Positions 31,529-34,531 of a stretch of DNA of 34,531 bases are shown piece by piece (position 1 is the stretch's first letter; the number at the start of each line of letters is the position of its first letter). The translations under genes were made by a program, and so were the position numbers. The DNA comes from an uncultured Oscillospiraceae bacterium (GTDB lineage Bacteria > Bacillota > Clostridia > Oscillospirales > Ruminococcaceae). The stretch spans positions 1 through 34,531 of the forward strand of contig CASEVW010000195.1 in the NCBI GenBank assembly GCA_949291395.1, given 5' to 3'. Under the pieces are notes generated by a model. That model was given only the letters and a program-made list of their open reading frames with translations. It was not told where the DNA came from and made no database searches.

Positions 31529-33508
31529 TTACAGCATGCCGTCCCGCAGGATGCCCTGATCCCGCAGCACTTTTTCCACCACGGTGCCCCGGATGGCCTT
31601 CAGCAGCGGCTTTTTAGCCAGTTCCAACGGCCCGGGCAGCGGGATCTCCAGCGGGGACTTGCCGTCCATCAGGCAGACGGAGCTTTTCAGCAGCTCCCGT
31701 ACATCGTAAACGCTGCCCCACACCTCGGGCACGCCCCGGTCCACGCCCAGCAGGCCATAGACCGCTTCCATGGCGGTGCGCACCGAATACTCGGTGGTGA
31801 ACACGGTGTCCCGGGGGGTATCGGCAAACTGGCCCAGGAAAGCAAAGTTCACGCAGCCGTCCGGGATGACATCCGGCCGGTCCCCCTTGGTCCGGGGCAT
31901 AAAGAAAGCGGTGATGTAGGGCATCAGGGTGGGCACGCAGACGGCGCTGTGTTCCGCCAGCTCCGGGATCTGCTCTTCCGGCACGCCGATGTGGTACAGC
32001 CATTCCTGGGTGATCTCCCTGCCGGTGCATTCTTTCATGGGCTTTTTCACATAGTCGCCGGGCACGTCGGTGAACAGGCCGTAGACCCAGACGCACACTT
32101 TTTCGGGATCCTGTTCCTTGAACTGGCCCTGCCGGTTGATGGTCCAGCTCAGCAGCCATTTGGAGTCCTTGCAGCTCACAATGCCGCCGGTGACCACCTT
32201 GCCGGTGCGGGGGTCCCGCTTGCAGATGTTGGCGATGTACGGCAGGATCTTGCTGTCCAGGGTAGTAATGGTGGCGGATTCCCAGTTGGTTTTGGAGATG
32301 TCCGAGCAGAATTTTTCCGGATGGCCGAAGGCCGGGTCCTGTGCGGCCAGGTTCTTCCACAGGCTCCAGCAGCCGCTGGTGCGCACCTCCGCGTCCCCGT
32401 TGGGGGCGTGGTTCTGGTCGCCGTAGATGGTGCCCTCGGTGCAGCTGCCGTTGGTCACAAATACCAGGTCGTTTTCGGTGAGGGAGATGCCGGTCTCCTT
32501 GCCCAGCACCCTGCATTCGATGGCGGTGGCCACCTTTTTGCCGCCCCGCTGTTCAAACAGAACGTTGGTCACCTCGGTACCAAAGCGAAAGTCCACCCCG
32601 GCCTGTTCCAGATACTTCTGCATGGGCAGGATCAGGGATTCGTACTGATTGTAACGGGTAAATTTCAGGGCGCTGAAATCCGGCAGGCCGGCAATGTGGT
32701 GGATGAAGCGCTGGAAGTAGAGCTTCATCTCCAGGGCGCTGTGCCAGTTTTCAAAGGCGAACATGGTGCGCCAGTACAGCCAGAAGGTGGAGCCGAACAC
32801 CTCTTCGTCGAACACGTCTTCGATGGTCTTGTCGTACAGATCCTCGTCCGGCGTCATGAACAGCTTGACGATCTCCATGCAGCCTTTCTGGCTCAGATCG
32901 AATTTTCCGTCGGTGTGGGCATCCTGGCCCCGGTTTTCCGTGGCCCGGCACAGAGAATAGTTGGGATCGTGCTTGTTGAGCCAGTAGAACTCGTCCAGCA
33001 CCGAAGCGCCCGGCTTTTCCAGCGAGGGGATGGAGCGGAACAGGTCCCACAGGCATTCAAAATGGTCCTCCATCTCCCGGCCGCCCCGCATGATATAGCC
33101 CCGGCTGGGGTCGTAGATGCCGTCGCAGGCGCCGCCCGCCACGTCCATGGCTTCCAGGATGTGGATGTGGGAGCCGGGCATCTGGCCGTCCCGCACCAAA
33201 AAACAGGCCGCCGCCAGAGCGGCCAGGCCGCTGCCCACGATATAAGCGCTCTTCTCTTCCACCCCGTCGGGCTTTTCCGGCCGGGCAAAGGCTTCGTAGT
33301 TGCCGCTGGAATAGTAGATGCCCTTGCTGTTCTTTTCGTGTTTGCCCCGCTCGGTGTTGCGGTATTCCTGGGGCTGGGCCTGCCGCTTTTTGACCGGCAG
33401 CTGGCTGTTTTTCTTGTGCTTATGGGTTTTGGCCAAAGCCACGGCCACGCCTGCCCCGGCGCTGGCAAGACCTGCCGCCACGGTAAGTTTTTTCATCTCT
33501 TTGTTCAT
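31529..33508 (-). CDS. ohyA: Oleate hydratase with N-terminal extension
   Basis: FAD-dependent fatty acid double-bond hydratase (MCRA family) that turns oleic acid into 10-hydroxystearic acid, a detoxification in gut bacteria. The FAD-binding GSGLAALAAACFLVRDG starts at 92, and MRGGREMEDHFECLWDLF (140-157) is the region of the catalytic glutamate (Glu145). The typical family length is about 590; this one has 659 residues because of roughly 65 extra N-terminal residues: a hydrophobic 8-26 stretch followed by a Lys/Arg/Gln-rich segment. That extension could anchor the enzyme to the membrane. AAAGGCGG precedes the ATG by about eight bases. A TetR regulator is upstream on the same strand. Confidence 0.95.
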   Translation of the reverse strand: MNKEMKKLTVAAGLASAGAGVAVALAKTHKHKKNSQLPVKKRQAQPQEYRNTERGKHEKNSKGIYYSSGNYEAFARPEKPDGVEEKSAYIVGSGLAALAAACFLVRDGQMPGSHIHILEAMDVAGGACDGIYDPSRGYIMRGGREMEDHFECLWDLFRSIPSLEKPGASVLDEFYWLNKHDPNYSLCRATENRGQDAHTDGKFDLSQKGCMEIVKLFMTPDEDLYDKTIEDVFDEEVFGSTFWLYWRTMFAFENWHSALEMKLYFQRFIHHIAGLPDFSALKFTRYNQYESLILPMQKYLEQAGVDFRFGTEVTNVLFEQRGGKKVATAIECRVLGKETGISLTENDLVFVTNGSCTEGTIYGDQNHAPNGDAEVRTSGCWSLWKNLAAQDPAFGHPEKFCSDISKTNWESATITTLDSKILPYIANICKRDPRTGKVVTGGIVSCKDSKWLLSWTINRQGQFKEQDPEKVCVWVYGLFTDVPGDYVKKPMKECTGREITQEWLYHIGVPEEQIPELAEHSAVCVPTLMPYITAFFMPRTKGDRPDVIPDGCVNFAFLGQFADTPRDTVFTTEYSVRTAMEAVYGLLGVDRGVPEVWGSVYDVRELLKSSVCLMDGKSPLEIPLPGPLELAKKPLLKAIRGTVVEKVLRDQGILRDGML

Positions 33509-33591
33509 ATCAACGACCGCCTTTCCATTGATCGAGCCGTTTGCACGGTTTTGTGTTTCGGTATCTCCATTTTACGCAGGCGGCACAATTT

Positions 33592-33638
33592 ACAAAGAGG
33601 GCCTGGTGATAAAAAACTTATCACCGGGCCCTCTTTGT
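33592..33638 (-). terminator. Long hairpin between tetR-type gene and ohyA
   Basis: A 21-bp stem (33592-33612 with 33618-33638, one G-U pair) and a five-base loop, eight bases after the TetR gene stop. The minus tail TTTGTAAATTG is only partly T-rich. It probably ends the regulator transcript, and also lies about 80 bases before ohyA. Confidence 0.75.
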
Positions 33639-33645
33639 AAAGCGG

Positions 33646-34206
33646 TCATTGTTCCTGGGCAAAATTGCGGATGGCGTTAGCCATGCTTCCGTGGATGGTA
33701 AGGCTGAGCTTATGCACCAAAACGGGGTAGTCCTCGCTCATGCCATGCCGGATCCAGTCCAGCATGAGGCCCACAAAGCTGTATTTGTAAAAATCCGCAA
33801 TGAAGGCCTTGTCGTTTTCGGAGATCGCGATCCCCCGGCTTTGCTCCTCCACCACCTGCCGCAGCAGGCCGTAGGTCAGCTGAAAGAGAAAGCGCTCCAT
33901 CTGCTCCCGGCCGATGCAGCGGTAGGCGTTGAGCACAAAGGGCTTGTTTTCCAGCACTACTTCAAAGATCTGGCTGAGCCCCTCGGTCCAGGTATCATAG
34001 GTCTTTTTGCCCTGCAGCGCCCGGGAGGCATCCTCGATGCAGGCCCATTCCACCAGGTCGTAGATATCCTTAAAATGGTAATAAAAGGCCATGCGGCTGA
34101 TGCCGCAGTCCTCGGTGATGTCCCGAATGGTGATCTTATCCAGCGGCTTTTTCAGCATCATCTTTTTCAGCGAGGCTTCCAATGCCTGTTTGGTGGTGTT
34201 CGTCAT
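33646..34206 (-). CDS. TetR-family transcriptional regulator
   Basis: A 186-residue TetR/AcrR-type regulator. The N-terminal helix-turn-helix is typical (ITIRDITEDCGISRMAFYYH, about 26-45), preceded by LDK and followed by FKDIYDLVEWACI; the C-terminal domain (about 60-186) is the ligand and dimer part. I place the start at 34204-34206 with GGAG upstream; a longer frame to 34272 lacks one. It sits just upstream of ohyA, which makes fatty-acid-responsive control of that gene plausible; regulators of the same type act on oleate hydratase or efflux genes in other Firmicutes. The ligand is not visible. Confidence 0.9.
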   Translation of the reverse strand: MTNTTKQALEASLKKMMLKKPLDKITIRDITEDCGISRMAFYYHFKDIYDLVEWACIEDASRALQGKKTYDTWTEGLSQIFEVVLENKPFVLNAYRCIGREQMERFLFQLTYGLLRQVVEEQSRGIAISENDKAFIADFYKYSFVGLMLDWIRHGMSEDYPVLVHKLSLTIHGSMANAIRNFAQEQ

Positions 34207-34251
34207 AGTGTTCTGCTCCTGCCAGCGGTCACAAGATATTCCTACAACAAA

Positions 34252-34279
34252 ATTATACCGAAGATCTGGCATTTATCAA
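34252..34279 (-). promoter_or_regulatory. Promoter of the TetR-type gene
   Basis: Minus-strand TTGATA (34274-34279), a 16-base spacer and TATAAT (34252-34257), about 46 bases before the start codon. Confidence 0.7.
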
Positions 34280-34313
34280 TATAGATCGTACGCAACTTTT
34301 AATTCCGGCCACG

Positions 34314-34359
34314 AAAAAGGGGCTGTTGCAAAATGGAAATTGCGCAACAGCTCCTTTTT
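34314..34359. terminator. Terminator-like hairpin
   Basis: A 16-bp stem (34314-34329 with 34344-34359, one mismatch; outer arm AAAAAGG/CCTTTTT) and a 14-base loop. On minus it ends in TTTTTCG, on plus in TTTTTG. It may end a minus-strand gene to the right of the window, or shield the regulator. Confidence 0.7.
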
Positions 34360-34370
34360 GAGTAAGAAAA

Positions 34371-34479
34371 TGTCTGCGGTATGGCTAGGAAGGCGGATTT
34401 TTAGGAACATCCGGCAGGAAAACCTGCAGACAGGTATAGCAAAGCTGGGCTGCTCCCCAAAAGGAGGCCCGGCTTTTTT
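34371..34479 (+). ncRNA. Candidate small structured RNA ending in a terminator
   Basis: Plus strand: TGTCTGC (34371-34377) pairs with GCAGACA (34426-34432), enclosing CGGAT/ATCCG (34394-34398 with 34409-34413) and a GCAGG/CCTGC hairpin (34414-34418 with 34423-34427) that shares two bases with the outer helix. A terminator follows (34441-34450 with 34467-34476, then TTTTTT to 34479). The mutually exclusive helices look like a switch or a compact RNA. No known class was recognised, no promoter was found, and chance pairing is possible. Confidence 0.35.
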
Positions 34480-34531
34480 CGTTTTTTCAAATCGAAGAAA
34501 AATCTATTCTTTTTTCAGCGGAAAAAGATGC

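Larger units (their letters stand above)
34207..34531. other. Gene-free right end with several hairpins
   Basis: No gene is supported in these 325 bases. From left to right: the promoter of the TetR gene, a terminator-like hairpin (34314-34359), a set of nested short helices (34371-34432) and a plus-strand terminator (34441-34479). The last two may belong to one small RNA. Beyond 34480 there is only AT-rich DNA. Confidence 0.6.

Overview
The window is a 34.5-kb chromosomal segment of a Gram-positive anaerobe, most likely a gut member of the Clostridia (Oscillospiraceae/Ruminococcaceae, of the Faecalibacterium–Gemmiger–Subdoligranulum type). This rests on the GC-rich Clostridia-like proteins, strong AGGAGG-type ribosome binding sites, a SAM-I riboswitch on metK and a T-box leader on alaS. 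The genus is an inference from protein flavour only. Nearly all genes lie on the minus strand; only a LysR regulator (7747), a membrane protein (10329) and a pseudouridine synthase (12404) are on plus. No tRNA, rRNA, CRISPR array, transposase or prophage gene was seen.

Layout, left to right. 1-6402: DNA repair and shape genes: pcrA/uvrD (3' end outside the window), then a recD2-comF-mreB unit with a 4-bp overlap between recD2 and comF. 6515-8655: a YeiH-type exporter with a divergent LysR regulator. 8692-10193: metK with its own promoter, SAM-I aptamer and terminator. 10243-13412: a DUF6311-like polytopic protein translationally coupled to an RluA-family pseudouridine synthase. 13411-18052: a housekeeping string (hinT, an apt-like phosphoribosyltransferase, comEC, holA, a toprim/RNase M5-like gene). 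18101-21166: alaS with promoter and T-box.

21228-29468 is the most unusual part: one promoter (29440-29468), a long leader and six same-strand genes. In transcript order they are a membrane Ser/Thr kinase fused to TPRs; a 51-residue single-pass membrane protein; a TPR protein with a 36-bp-repeat Ser/Ala/Pro linker and a MORN-like C-terminus; an O-antigen-ligase/Wzy-like polytopic protein with a TPR-like tail; a small multi-pass protein; and an anchored TPR/Ig-like/BspA-LRR protein. I read this as a candidate envelope sensing-and-assembly system not matching any named system I know; its function is not determined.

29542-34531: a perfect 54-bp palindrome behind a class B penicillin-binding protein, an oleate hydratase with an N-terminal extension, a TetR regulator upstream of it, and a gene-free right end with hairpins that may include a structured RNA.
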